Source: an uncultured Burkholderiales bacterium (GTDB lineage: Bacteria > Pseudomonadota > Gammaproteobacteria > Burkholderiales > Burkholderiaceae_C). From it: 34,307 nucleotides of DNA. Made by a program: the position numbers and the translations under genes. Location of the stretch: positions 1 through 34,307 of the forward strand of contig CAIZSE010000013.1 in the NCBI GenBank assembly GCA_903935585.1, read 5' to 3'. How positions within the stretch are numbered: position 1 is the stretch's first letter; each line of letters begins with the position of its first letter. The notes beneath the pieces are model-generated. The model had not been told where the DNA came from and ran no database searches. It saw only the letters and a program-made list of their open reading frames with translations. Below, in pieces: positions 24,970 through 33,022 of the stretch.

Positions 24970-25806
24970 TCAGACGGGCCACTGGGACCAGATCGGCATG
25001 TTCAACCACCAGCTCCACCACTCGGGCCAGCCACGGCTCCAGAAGGGGCCACTGAGCACGATGCACAGGGCGCTGAACAGCACGGCAGCCAGCGCAAGAA
25101 ACAAGCCCAGACGGTGGATGCCAAGGGTGCCGATCGAATAACCAATGATGTCGCGGAAGAACGTGTCTTCGTGCTCGGGTGTTTTGACGAACTGGCCAGG
25201 CTGCGGATTGGTGGACGACAAAATCAGACCACCGTGCAGCGACAAGGCAAACACACTGGCAAAGAAGAAGCTCACGGCAATCATGTGTGCCGGGTTGTAG
25301 TGAAAGTGCAGGTACTGGTAGCCCACGTTGGACACCCAGTCAAGGTGGCTGTAGATGCCGTAGGGAAAGCCGTGTCCCCAGGCGCCCATCAGCACTGGTC
25401 GCACAACCACCAAAGTGACATAGGCAGAGATGGCCACACCAAAAGCCACGGGCACATGAAAGCCCATACCCAGCTTGCGGCAGATCTCGACCTCGCGCAT
25501 CATCCAGGAGCCGAACGCCCCAATCGCGCATACCGTGATGAGCTGCCACAGGCCGCCTTCCATCAGGGGCGCAAAGCGCAGGCCATACGACAGATCAGGC
25601 GGTGCGATGCTGATCTGCCAGATGTTCCAGGTTGGGCCTTGTGAGGCACCCCACAAAATCAGGGCCGTACCCAGGAACGAAAAAAACAAGGTTGTGACGC
25701 CGAAAAACCCAACGTAAAAAGGACCGACCCAGAAGTCGAACAAATCGCCACCCAGCAGGGTACCACCGCGAACGCGGTACTTTTTCTCAAAACTCAGCAT
25801 GGCCAT
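24970..25806 (-). CDS. pufL: photosynthetic reaction centre L subunit
   Basis: A 278-residue five-helix subunit: N-terminus [34 protein letters not shown], central [59 protein letters not shown] and [15 protein letters not shown] with the conserved His ligands. Together with PufM it forms the photochemical core. Either ATG at 25806 or 25800 could be used; AGGAGG lies upstream of both. It is separated from pufA by a structured 83-bp gap with two hairpins. Confidence 0.97.
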   Translation of the reverse strand: MAMLSFEKKYRVRGGTLLGGDLFDFWVGPFYVGFFGVTTLFFSFLGTALILWGASQGPTWNIWQISIAPPDLSYGLRFAPLMEGGLWQLITVCAIGAFGSWMMREVEICRKLGMGFHVPVAFGVAISAYVTLVVVRPVLMGAWGHGFPYGIYSHLDWVSNVGYQYLHFHYNPAHMIAVSFFFASVFALSLHGGLILSSTNPQPGQFVKTPEHEDTFFRDIIGYSIGTLGIHRLGLFLALAAVLFSALCIVLSGPFWSRGWPEWWSWWLNMPIWSQWPV

Positions 25807-25835
25807 GGCTTGGTCCTCCTGCTTGTGTGGATGAA

Positions 25836-25899
25836 CAGATGCCGCATTGAAACGGGTTCAATGACAGCATCTGGATGACAAGTCCTGAATCAGGACTTG
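25836..25899 (-). other. tandem hairpins between pufA and pufL
   Basis: The first hairpin on the transcript pairs CAAGTCCTG (25879-25887) with CAGGACTTG (25891-25899) and includes the pufA stop codon in its loop and stem. The second pairs CAGATGC/GCATCTG (25836-25842 with 25867-25873) and, after a small internal loop, CATTGAA/TTCAATG (25845-25851 with 25857-25863). In Rhodobacter, intercistronic hairpins at this place protect pufBA mRNA from 3' decay and so raise LH1 over reaction centre; the same role is inferred here. Confidence 0.75.
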
Positions 25900-26099
25900 G
25901 GCGCGGCCAGCGAAGCCACCGCCGTCGGCAGCGGCGAGTTTTGCGCCGATGCCGCTACCGGTTTTTTCGCACCGTCAAGCCAGTTGAATTTGTTGGTACT
26001 GAGCAAGATGAGGTGAATCATCGCGGCCAGCCCGAACAAGAAAATACCCTGCAGCACCATGGCACGCAAAGGGTCGTACAGTCGCCAAATTCTCCACAT
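25890..26099 (-). CDS. pufA: LH1 alpha polypeptide
   Basis: A 69-residue LH1 alpha chain: [20 protein letters not shown] at the cytoplasmic side, the bacteriochlorophyll-binding His in [11 protein letters not shown], and Trp at His+11 (NKFNW), the residue that hydrogen-bonds the acetyl group in B875-type LH1. The C-terminal tail after DGAKK is extended ([23 protein letters not shown]) and low in complexity. AGGAG lies upstream, overlapping the stop of the preceding 74-residue ORF. The start is 10 bp after that ORF rather than directly after pufB. Confidence 0.96.
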   Translation of the reverse strand: MWRIWRLYDPLRAMVLQGIFLFGLAAMIHLILLSTNKFNWLDGAKKPVAASAQNSPLPTAVASLAAPKS

Positions 26100-26109
26100 G
26101 GTGAATCTC

Positions 26110-26334
26110 CTAAATGATGTGGGACATGAAGGTGTACACCGCAGCTTTCACGCCTTGGCTCATGCTCTTGGCATCTTCTGCGCCGGGCAACAGATCCCGC
26201 CAGTGAACGCCGACCAGCTTGGCCAGTACGACGACCACGAACAGACATCCAAAACCGATGAGGAAGATGGACCAAAATGCCGGGGATTCATCCGCACGCG
26301 AATGGTCCTCGTTGAGGTGAGTTGTGTTTTGCAT
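26110..26334 (-). CDS. unknown 74-residue single-span protein between pufB and pufA; LH-beta-like
   Basis: The gene sits inside the usually adjacent pufBA pair. It has its own ribosome-binding site (GGAG nine bases before ATG). The protein has a polar, acidic/His-containing N-terminus (to about residue 18), one membrane helix ([20 protein letters not shown]), then VHWRDLLPG and an amphipathic C-terminal helix ([18 protein letters not shown]). Aligned by eye without gaps to the LH1 beta chain encoded next door, it shares F, G, V, V, L, A, W and R over 28 positions, but Lys replaces the bacteriochlorophyll-ligand His (VLAK for VLAH), and the second beta His is absent. A diverged, pigment-free beta-like or PufX/gamma-like subunit is possible; function is not known to me. 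Confidence 0.85.
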   Translation of the reverse strand: MQNTTHLNEDHSRADESPAFWSIFLIGFGCLFVVVVLAKLVGVHWRDLLPGAEDAKSMSQGVKAAVYTFMSHII

Positions 26335-26378
26335 GACAGTGACTCCGTCAATCTATGGGTGAAAAAACAGGCTCTGAA

Positions 26379-26522
26379 TCAGAACCAGGGACGCCACGCC
26401 CAGACCAGGATGTGGGCCAGTACAGCGACTGCTGTAAAGCCTACGGTGCCTTGCATCCAGTAGTGGTGGAACTCCTGGGCTTCCTCATCGGTAAGTCCGG
26501 AAATTGATGTCTTGGTTGACAT
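26379..26522 (-). CDS. pufB: LH1 beta polypeptide
   Basis: A 47-residue LH1 beta chain: [19 protein letters not shown] at the N-terminus, the bacteriochlorophyll-binding His in AVLAHILVW, and the C-terminal WAWRPWF with Trp at His+9, as in B875-type LH1. AGGAGC lies six bases before the ATG. It is preceded by a 44-codon ORF that fills the gap to bchZ and is followed, unusually, by the 74-residue ORF before pufA. Confidence 0.97.
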   Translation of the reverse strand: MSTKTSISGLTDEEAQEFHHYWMQGTVGFTAVAVLAHILVWAWRPWF

Positions 26523-26534
26523 TTTTTGCTCCTG

Positions 26535-26669
26535 TTAACGAGGCCTTGCGACCCGGGGTGCGCACAGCCCGCGCAGATAGGCATCCGCAGCCAAAGGCCA
26601 CGACATCCTGTGCAAGGCAACGACCGTGTCGGCACCTGCGTGTTGATTCAATGTCAGCAAAGCTTTCAT
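26535..26669 (-). CDS. possible 44-residue ORF between bchZ and pufB
   Basis: An ATG overlapping the bchZ stop (GCATGA) opens a frame of 44 codons ([20 protein letters not shown]...) that ends 12 bases before the pufB start. It occupies the place where pufQ lies in Rhodobacter, but it has no membrane helix and does not resemble PufQ. The coupling-type overlap and exact fit to the gap support translation; lack of any recognisable domain and the GC-rich composition argue caution. It may be a leader peptide, a degenerate pufQ or chance. Confidence 0.35.
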   Translation of the reverse strand: MKALLTLNQHAGADTVVALHRMSWPLAADAYLRGLCAPRVARPR

Positions 26670-28198
26670 GCTGCGACCCCCATTCCCAGCTCTCGGCTGG
26701 CGGCATTCACATGGGCTTCAGTGACTTCGTCTTGGCCTTCGGCCTGCGACAGTTGCTCGGCCTGATCGCGCAAGCGCTTGGCCGCAGAAATCTGCACCAA
26801 CACCGGCTGGCTTTGCACCACATCGCGCAGGCGCTGATGGGCCTGGTCTTGCCAGCTGGCATTGGGGGCCACCACACCACGCGCGGCCGTGGCCTCGACC
26901 TTGTCCATCTCGGTGCCCAGCGGCAGGATGTGAAACAACGCGTCAAACAGTGCGTTGCAAACTTCTTGCACCACATAAGTGGCACCGCTGTAACCCATGA
27001 ATGGCGTGCCGGTATGGCGGCGGATGATGGCGCCCGGAAACGAAGCCGGAATGAAGGCTGCCCGCATCGGGCTGCCGCCGGATATTTCACTCAGGTACAT
27101 GCGTTCGTTGTAGCTGCCAAACATGATCAGCGGGGTTTGGGTTTTGACCAATTCGCGCACGGTCACGTTGTCGGTCTTGTTGCCTGCCGTGCGTGAAACG
27201 CTGAAGCGACAAGGCAAGCCCATTTCGGTTTCAAGGAAATTTTTCAGGCCACGCGCATAGGTCTCACCGGCCACCACCGCAAAGCTGGCTGTGGCAAAAA
27301 AGTCTTGTGTCACCGAGCGCCACAGATCCCACATGGGCTTGAGGGTTGTGTGCTTTTCACGCTCGATGAAAGGCTCGGGGTCGAGGTTCAGCAACTCACC
27401 CAGCTTGCGCAGGAAATTAGTGGTGCTGTGCAGCCCGATGGGGGCCTGCAGGTAAGGACGCTCCAGCGCCTCACACAGCATGCGGCCAAACTCGCGGTAC
27501 ATGCAAATGTTCACATCGGCCTCCACCAGGCGCGACACATCGGCCAGGTGGCTGCCCAGCGGGAAGACCATGTTGACCTCGGCACCAATGCCCTGCACCA
27601 GACGACGGATCTCGGCCAGGTCGCTGGCACTGTTGAAGGTGCCATAACAGGGGCCAATGATGTTGACACGCGGCTTTTCACCAGCGGGCCGTTCGTCAAA
27701 GGGCTTGCGCGCAGGCACTTTGCGCAGGCCGTATTCACTCCACAGCCAGTACATCGCGCGGTTGGCGCACTGCCACTGGTCTTCGTCGATGGTGCGTGGC
27801 AAAAAGCGCGCGATGTTGGTGCCCTCGGGTGTGACGCCGCCGCCGATCATCTCGGCAATCGAGCCTGTCACCACCACAGCGGGCAACTCGGGGTCCAGGG
27901 TGGCGTGGGCACGTTTCATGGCGCCTTCGGTGCCTTCGCGACCCAATTGTTCTTCTGCCAGCCCGGTCACCACAATCGGCAATTCGTGCGGCGGCAATGC
28001 ATCGGTGTAATGCAGCACCGAGGTCACGGGCAGGTTTTCACAACCCACCGGGCCATCGATGACCACTTGCAAACCCTTGATGGCGGTGAAGACATAGACC
28101 GCCCCCCAGTAACCGCCTGCGCGGTCATGGTCCAGGATCAAAGGCGACTTCGCTTTGGGCAAAGTGTTGGGCGCTGGGCTTTGAGTCGTGTCGCTCAT
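26666..28198 (-). CDS. bchZ: chlorophyllide reductase subunit Z
   Basis: A 510-residue nitrogenase-like subunit. Together with BchY it forms the catalytic component reducing the C7-C8 bond of chlorophyllide a towards 3-vinyl bacteriochlorophyllide a. Recognisable stretches are [58 protein letters not shown], with the Fe-S ligand Cys in GPVGCE, then [18 protein letters not shown], and the later [20 protein letters not shown]. The start overlaps the bchY stop (ATGA). Length is normal. Confidence 0.96.
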   Translation of the reverse strand: MSDTTQSPAPNTLPKAKSPLILDHDRAGGYWGAVYVFTAIKGLQVVIDGPVGCENLPVTSVLHYTDALPPHELPIVVTGLAEEQLGREGTEGAMKRAHATLDPELPAVVVTGSIAEMIGGGVTPEGTNIARFLPRTIDEDQWQCANRAMYWLWSEYGLRKVPARKPFDERPAGEKPRVNIIGPCYGTFNSASDLAEIRRLVQGIGAEVNMVFPLGSHLADVSRLVEADVNICMYREFGRMLCEALERPYLQAPIGLHSTTNFLRKLGELLNLDPEPFIEREKHTTLKPMWDLWRSVTQDFFATASFAVVAGETYARGLKNFLETEMGLPCRFSVSRTAGNKTDNVTVRELVKTQTPLIMFGSYNERMYLSEISGGSPMRAAFIPASFPGAIIRRHTGTPFMGYSGATYVVQEVCNALFDALFHILPLGTEMDKVEATAARGVVAPNASWQDQAHQRLRDVVQSQPVLVQISAAKRLRDQAEQLSQAEGQDEVTEAHVNAASRELGMGVAA

Positions 28199-29748
28199 GA
28201 TCCCATCTCCTCGGCTTTGCGCTTTTTGAGAATCTTTTCCATCTGGCGGCGCGTTTCGGCCTTGAATTCGGGTCGGTCTTTGGGCACCGATTCCCAGACG
28301 CCTGCCGCATGGCCCACGCCGACATCGCCAAAAAAGGATTTCATGGCGTCAAAGCGGGCCTGGTTGCCCATGGCCGCCTGCACCACCTGCACCAGTGACC
28401 CTGCACCCGCCACGCCCATGAGCGGCCGGGCCGAAATCAGGTTGGTGAAGTACAACGAGGGCACGCTGTTTTGCTTGGCAATTTGAACCACCGGGGTGGT
28501 GCCAATGGCCAACTGGGGCCGGTATTCGTACATGGCGTTGAGGTCTTGCTCCAGCGAGGCACGCATTTGCACCTGCACGCCTTTGGCCTTCAACCACGCG
28601 ATATCCTGGGCGTTCCAGTCCGTCGCCGGACAAGCAGAGCCCACATAACGCAAGTCGGCACCGCACTCAATGAGCAAGCGGCCCACCAGCAATTCGGAGC
28701 CTTCGTAACCGCTCAGGGTGATGCGGCCAGAGATCGGCTTTTGCATGAGCAAGCCACGCATTTGCGTGAGCGCCTGGTTGCGCGCCAAATCGATCTGCGA
28801 TTGTGCAATGCCCGCTGCCTGGCCAATGTTTTGCAGCCAGTCCTGTGTGCCCTCAAGGCCTACAGGGGCCGAACCCACCACAGGGCGGCCTGCGGCCTTG
28901 AATTCGCGCACACTGGCGGTGTAAAAAGGGTGAATGGCAGCGGCCACCGAGCAGTCAAGAGCGGCATAAAGCTCACGCCATTCACGCGTGGGCACCACCG
29001 GGCCGGCAGCCAGGCCCATGGGCGCCAGCATCTGACCAATGATGACCGGATCAGCAGGGAACATTTCACCCAGCAAGGCCACGGTGGGTTTATCCCCCCG
29101 TCCGGCCTTTGGAGCGGCCACCGGGCCACTCATGATTTCTTCACGGGCGTATTTCAGCATCGCCCCGGCCAACACGTCTTTGGCTTCAGCGTGGGTGGGC
29201 ACGCCAAAACCTGGCACATCGATGCCGATGATGCGCACCCCGTTGATTTCTTTGGGCAGCAGTTGCAGTGGCACCCCACTGGCAGTAGGCACGCACAGGT
29301 TGATGATGATGATCGTGTCGAACTTGGACGGATCGGCCTCGGCGTGGACCGCTTCGCGGATGTCTTCAAACAACTTGCCAGTGACCAGCGACTCCGAATT
29401 GAAAGGCACATAACCCACGCTGCGGCGTGCGCCGTAAAAATGCGAGGTGAAGGTCAGGCCGTAAACGCAGCAGGCTGAACCCGACAAAATGGTGGCAGTG
29501 CGCTTCATGCGCAAGCCCACACGCAGCGAGCCAAAAGCCGGGCACATGCTTTGCGGTTGGTCGTGCGGACCTGCATCGGGCTGGCGCGGGTAATCTCGGG
29601 CGTACTGGTCGAGCACCTCGGACTTGCCGGCCTGTTTGGCTGCGGCCACCATGGTCTCGGTCCCGGCGTGGCAACCCATGCCATCGCCTTGCAAGCCCGC
29701 AGGGTTGCTCGGCTGTGGGCTGGGATGGATCGGGATGGTGCGTGTCAT
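28195..29748 (-). CDS. bchY: chlorophyllide reductase subunit Y
   Basis: A 517-residue BchY, partner of BchZ in the NifDK-like catalytic component. Recognisable are [58 protein letters not shown] with the conserved Cys residues, [46 protein letters not shown] and [17 protein letters not shown]. The ATG at 29748 follows an AGGA at normal spacing; a long open extension in the same frame to 30258 lies over bchX in another frame and is not coding. It starts 35 bp after bchX. Confidence 0.95.
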   Translation of the reverse strand: MTRTIPIHPSPQPSNPAGLQGDGMGCHAGTETMVAAAKQAGKSEVLDQYARDYPRQPDAGPHDQPQSMCPAFGSLRVGLRMKRTATILSGSACCVYGLTFTSHFYGARRSVGYVPFNSESLVTGKLFEDIREAVHAEADPSKFDTIIIINLCVPTASGVPLQLLPKEINGVRIIGIDVPGFGVPTHAEAKDVLAGAMLKYAREEIMSGPVAAPKAGRGDKPTVALLGEMFPADPVIIGQMLAPMGLAAGPVVPTREWRELYAALDCSVAAAIHPFYTASVREFKAAGRPVVGSAPVGLEGTQDWLQNIGQAAGIAQSQIDLARNQALTQMRGLLMQKPISGRITLSGYEGSELLVGRLLIECGADLRYVGSACPATDWNAQDIAWLKAKGVQVQMRASLEQDLNAMYEYRPQLAIGTTPVVQIAKQNSVPSLYFTNLISARPLMGVAGAGSLVQVVQAAMGNQARFDAMKSFFGDVGVGHAAGVWESVPKDRPEFKAETRRQMEKILKKRKAEEMGS

Positions 29749-29783
29749 GGCCAGTTCCTGTTCGGTGTCTTCAGGTGCTGCGT

Positions 29784-30788
29784 TCAGGCGGCGTCGTAGA
29801 CGACTTCCAGCGAGGGCTTGATGTCTTCGTTTTTGCCCACCATGTCGAACAAGGTGGCTGGCTCCAGCACCACGTTTCGGCCCACCACATCGGCACTGAA
29901 CAAGCCCAGCAATTGGTCTTGGGTCTGAGGTTTCGGACGCATCGGGGGGGCTTCTGCGACGTTCTTGGCCAGCTCTGCGAACAAGGGGCCCCACTCGCCA
30001 TCCGGGCGGCCGATGATTTCGTAACTGGCACTCTTGCGGCGAATGTCTTCGTTGGCCGGAATGGCGGCCAACACCGGAATGCCGGCATTGGTGGCAAAAG
30101 CCTGCGCCTCTCCCGTGCCGTCGTCCTTGTTGATGACCATGCCCGCCACGCCGACGTTGCCGCCGAGCTTGCGGAAATACTCCACAGCCGAGCACACGTT
30201 GTTGGCCACATACAAGGACTGCAAGTCGTTGCTGGCCACCACGATCACCTTCTGGCACATGTCACGGGCAATGGGCAGACCAAAGCCGCCGCACACCACG
30301 TCGCCCAGAAAGTCGAGCAGCACAAAGTCAAAACCCCAGTCGTGGAAACCCAGTTTCTCGAGGGTCTCGAAGCCGTGGATGATGCCTCGACCACCGCAGC
30401 CACGGCCCACTTCGGGGCCACCCAGTTCCATGGCGAACACGCCATCGCGCTTGAAGCAGACATCGCCAATGCTCACGGCCTGGCCGGACAGCTTCAGGCG
30501 TGAAGAGGTTTCGATGATGGTGGGGCAAGCCTTGCCGCCAAACAGCAAACTGGTGGTGTCACTCTTGGGGTCACAGCCGATCAACAGCACTTTTTTGCCC
30601 TGCTGCGCCATCATGTAAGACAGGTTGGCCAACGTAAAGCTTTTGCCAATGCCCCCCTTGCCGTAAATGGCAATGATTTGGGTTTCTTTGGTCACCTCGC
30701 TGGTGCTGACGGCATCGGGCTCCACATCGGCCTCGCGGCGCAGCAACTCGACAAATTTGATGGGCTGAGGGGTGGTTTCGGTGTTCAT
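29784..30788 (-). CDS. bchX: chlorophyllide reductase iron protein BchX
   Basis: A 334-residue NifH-like ATP-dependent iron protein that passes electrons to BchYZ. The P-loop GKGGIGKS is at residues 43-50; LIGCDPKSDTTSLLFGG follows. The 4Fe-4S ligand regions are FAMELGGPEVGRGCGGRG and LDFLGDVVCGGFGLPIA. The N-terminus (about 35 residues before the nucleotide-binding domain) is typical of BchX compared with BchL. I chose MNTETTPQP at 30788, which overlaps the bchC stop (ATGA). Confidence 0.96.
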   Translation of the reverse strand: MNTETTPQPIKFVELLRREADVEPDAVSTSEVTKETQIIAIYGKGGIGKSFTLANLSYMMAQQGKKVLLIGCDPKSDTTSLLFGGKACPTIIETSSRLKLSGQAVSIGDVCFKRDGVFAMELGGPEVGRGCGGRGIIHGFETLEKLGFHDWGFDFVLLDFLGDVVCGGFGLPIARDMCQKVIVVASNDLQSLYVANNVCSAVEYFRKLGGNVGVAGMVINKDDGTGEAQAFATNAGIPVLAAIPANEDIRRKSASYEIIGRPDGEWGPLFAELAKNVAEAPPMRPKPQTQDQLLGLFSADVVGRNVVLEPATLFDMVGKNEDIKPSLEVVYDAA

Positions 30789-31738
30789 GCAGTGGCACTC
30801 CAATCAATGATCATCTTGAGACAGCTCGCATCTCCGAACGCGGTCTCGTAAGCGGAACCAGCTTGTGTCGATGGCTGGGTATGGGTGATCAAACCGTCAA
30901 GAGACAAGCGGCCGGAGTGCACCAGCTCGTTGACAGCCAGCAAGTCAGGGCGCTTCCATTCGGCAGCAATGCGCATCCGCGCTTCGCGCATGAAGGCCGG
31001 GGCGTATGCAAATTTCAGGTCTTGTTTGTAAAAGCCGGCCAACACCAGCTCGCCGCCGGGGCGCAGGCGCTGGATCAGGGTGTCGAGCAGACTGCCATCG
31101 CCGCTCACGTCGTAAATCGTGCCGTAGTCGCGCCGCGGGTCGTCTTGCGGCCGCACCACGGTGTAGCCGTGTGCACCGGCAAAGCGCTCGGTCTGGGTTT
31201 CCCACACAGTGGGGGCAGGCATGCCTGCAGCCACGGTGAGTCGAGCCAGCAAACGGCCCATGACGCCGTGGCCAACGATCAGTTCCGGCGGGGCAAAGGG
31301 GTCTTGCTGACCCCCGCCCGACACAGCGTGGTAGGCCGTGGCAGCCAAGGCCAACAGCACCGCCTGGGCGCCCAGGTGCTCTGAAACCGGCATGACTTTG
31401 TGTTCGTTGACCACGAGGCGCGAGGCCGTGCCCCCGAACAGGCTTTTGACCCCGGTGAAACAGTTGGCACCCGGTACAAAAACCCGCTGACCAGCCTTTA
31501 AACCCGAATCAGATGCAGCGCGGACCACACGGCCCACCGTTTCATAGCCTGGCACCAGCGGATAACCCATGCCCGGGAAAGGCGGCATGCTGCCGTCCCA
31601 GAGCATGCGCTCGGTTCCGGTGCTGATGCCACTGAACTCGACCGCCACTTCCAGCTGGCCGGCTTGCAGCTCTGGCAAGTCCAGGGCCTGCAAGGACAGG
31701 TGCCTGGGACTGTTGAATACAACGGCTTGGGATTTCAT
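30785..31738 (-). CDS. bchC: bacteriochlorophyllide a dehydrogenase BchC
   Basis: A 317-residue medium-chain dehydrogenase-like enzyme that oxidises the 3-hydroxyethyl group to the acetyl group of bacteriochlorophyllide a. It reads SGISTGTERMLWDGSMPPFPGMGYPLVPGYETVGRVV near the N-terminus and the nucleotide-binding part ELIVGHGVMGRLLARLTVAAG. The zinc-ligand pattern of true alcohol dehydrogenases is reduced, as in the family. The start MKSQAVVF at 31738 follows ACAGGC. The crtF-bchC gap of 37 bp, plus the end of crtF, carries a PpsR-type palindrome. Confidence 0.95.
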   Translation of the reverse strand: MKSQAVVFNSPRHLSLQALDLPELQAGQLEVAVEFSGISTGTERMLWDGSMPPFPGMGYPLVPGYETVGRVVRAASDSGLKAGQRVFVPGANCFTGVKSLFGGTASRLVVNEHKVMPVSEHLGAQAVLLALAATAYHAVSGGGQQDPFAPPELIVGHGVMGRLLARLTVAAGMPAPTVWETQTERFAGAHGYTVVRPQDDPRRDYGTIYDVSGDGSLLDTLIQRLRPGGELVLAGFYKQDLKFAYAPAFMREARMRIAAEWKRPDLLAVNELVHSGRLSLDGLITHTQPSTQAGSAYETAFGDASCLKMIIDWSATA

Positions 31739-31767
31739 GCCTGTATTCTTTGCCTTACAGCACAACA

Positions 31768-31785
31768 TGTCAAAGTTAATTTACA
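31768..31785. promoter_or_regulatory. PpsR/CrtJ-type operator at the crtF/bchC junction
   Basis: TGTCAAAGTTAATTTACA is a perfect TGT-N12-ACA site, the recognition pattern of the aerobic/light repressor PpsR (CrtJ) in purple bacteria. It overlaps the crtF stop and lies 30 bp upstream of bchC. The leftward strand also presents a TTGACA hexamer (31773-31768), but the only -10-like AAGAAT at proper spacing would start transcription almost at the bchC ATG, so the promoter it controls is not defined. Confidence 0.7.
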
Positions 31786-32984
31786 CTATTTGTCCAAACG
31801 GAGGGTAAACACTGAGATTTGCGTCCCAAAAGGATGCGGGCGTGGATCGGCATGGCGTTGGGCACCCGCTCCACATGGGTAAATCCGGCTTCTTCCATCA
31901 GGCTTTGCAACTCTTGCGGGGTGCGCAGACGCCCTGCCCCCATGGCCAGCAGGTAAAAATGGAAATACGCATCTGCCGATGCGCTGGGCTGTCCAGCCTC
32001 TTCGTCGGGCTGAGCCATGGGTTCGGCCAGCAACAAGACCCCGCCCACAGGCAAAGCGGCATGGGCCTTTTGCAAAATCTGGCGAACCACTGCATCCGGG
32101 TGGTCGTGGGCCACACGCACCAGAGTGATCAGGTCAGCGCCTTCAGGCAAGGGATCGTCCAGAAAGCTGCCGGGGTGCAATGCCACACGCTCGCTCAGAC
32201 CCTTGGCTTTCAGGCCTTCACGGGCGAGATCGAGCACGGGGGGCAGGTCAAACATCTTGAACTTCAGGTGTGGCGCGTGCGCGGCCAATTCGCCTACAAA
32301 TCGCCCCTGACCGGCACCGACATCGAGCACGCATCGGTGCTCATCGAAAAAGTAGGACGACAGGATTTCCTGCACCACAAAGCCTTGCGATGCCGCCATC
32401 AGTTGTGAATACCGGGTGAACTTGTCCAGGTCAGGCGCTGCTGGCGTGGGCTTCTCATGGGCGTAGGGCCAGTACTCGGCCATGCCGCCACTCCAGGCGT
32501 TGTTCAGGAACTGCAAGGGGTCTTGCATGTCCTGGTACAGCAAATGGTTGTGCTCGATCATTTGAGCAATGCCCTCGTGCTGCGCCAGCGGAACTCCCAG
32601 CGGGCCCAGGCCAAACCGCCCCTGACTGCGGTGCTCCAGCAGGCCCAGGGCCACGGCCGACAGCAGCAAGCGCTGCAAGACAGCAGGGGCCAGACCTGTG
32701 CGACGGGCCAGCTCGGTCAAAGAGGCGGGTGCTTGGTGCAGCGCACGGAACAGGTCCAGCCGCACACAGCCGAGCAGTACCTGGCTGTGCACAAAACCAG
32801 CCATCAAATCGAACAATTTACGGGTGCGGCGACGCGTGAGCCAACGCGTCAACGGGTTGCCCAGCGACCAGCGGTAAAGACCGGGGTGTGCGTACCAGCG
32901 TTCCAGTCGGGCTTGCCAGGCATCTTTGAACGAGGTGGGAACGGCATGGGTCGCGATGGCGGCCAGATCCAGGTCCTGGGACAT
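31776..32984 (-). CDS. crtF: demethylspheroidene O-methyltransferase
   Basis: A 402-residue SAM-dependent methyltransferase acting on the 1-hydroxyl group of carotenoids. An N-terminal helical dimerisation/winged-helix part (HSQVLLGCVRLDLFRALHQAPASLTELARRTGLAPAVLQRLLLSAVALGLLE) is followed by the Rossmann-type SAM site VLDVGAGQGRFVGELAAHAP and the catalytic region LITLVRVAHDHPDAVVRQILQKAHAALPVGGVLLLAEP. A tail of about 16 residues (ending PSVWTNSVN) extends past the usual family end, and its codons include the PpsR-type operator. Start follows AAGGA. Order crtE-crtF-bchC is conserved in purple bacteria. Confidence 0.93.
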   Translation of the reverse strand: MSQDLDLAAIATHAVPTSFKDAWQARLERWYAHPGLYRWSLGNPLTRWLTRRRTRKLFDLMAGFVHSQVLLGCVRLDLFRALHQAPASLTELARRTGLAPAVLQRLLLSAVALGLLEHRSQGRFGLGPLGVPLAQHEGIAQMIEHNHLLYQDMQDPLQFLNNAWSGGMAEYWPYAHEKPTPAAPDLDKFTRYSQLMAASQGFVVQEILSSYFFDEHRCVLDVGAGQGRFVGELAAHAPHLKFKMFDLPPVLDLAREGLKAKGLSERVALHPGSFLDDPLPEGADLITLVRVAHDHPDAVVRQILQKAHAALPVGGVLLLAEPMAQPDEEAGQPSASADAYFHFYLLAMGAGRLRTPQELQSLMEEAGFTHVERVPNAMPIHARILLGRKSQCLPSVWTNSVN

Positions 32985-33022
32985 GTTGATTCCTTCGCGG
33001 TCTCAAGGGCAGGAGAAAGCGC

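Noticed and set aside
26441-26706. Minus-strand frames of 64 and 73 residues over pufB and its upstream gap
   Set aside because: They overlap the unmistakable pufB frame and show no features; the only frame fitting the gap is the 44-codon ORF reported.
28195-30258. 687-residue version of BchY
   Set aside because: The extra 170 residues read bchX DNA in another frame and are Arg/Gly/Gln-rich; the ATG at 29748 has a ribosome-binding site and gives normal family length.
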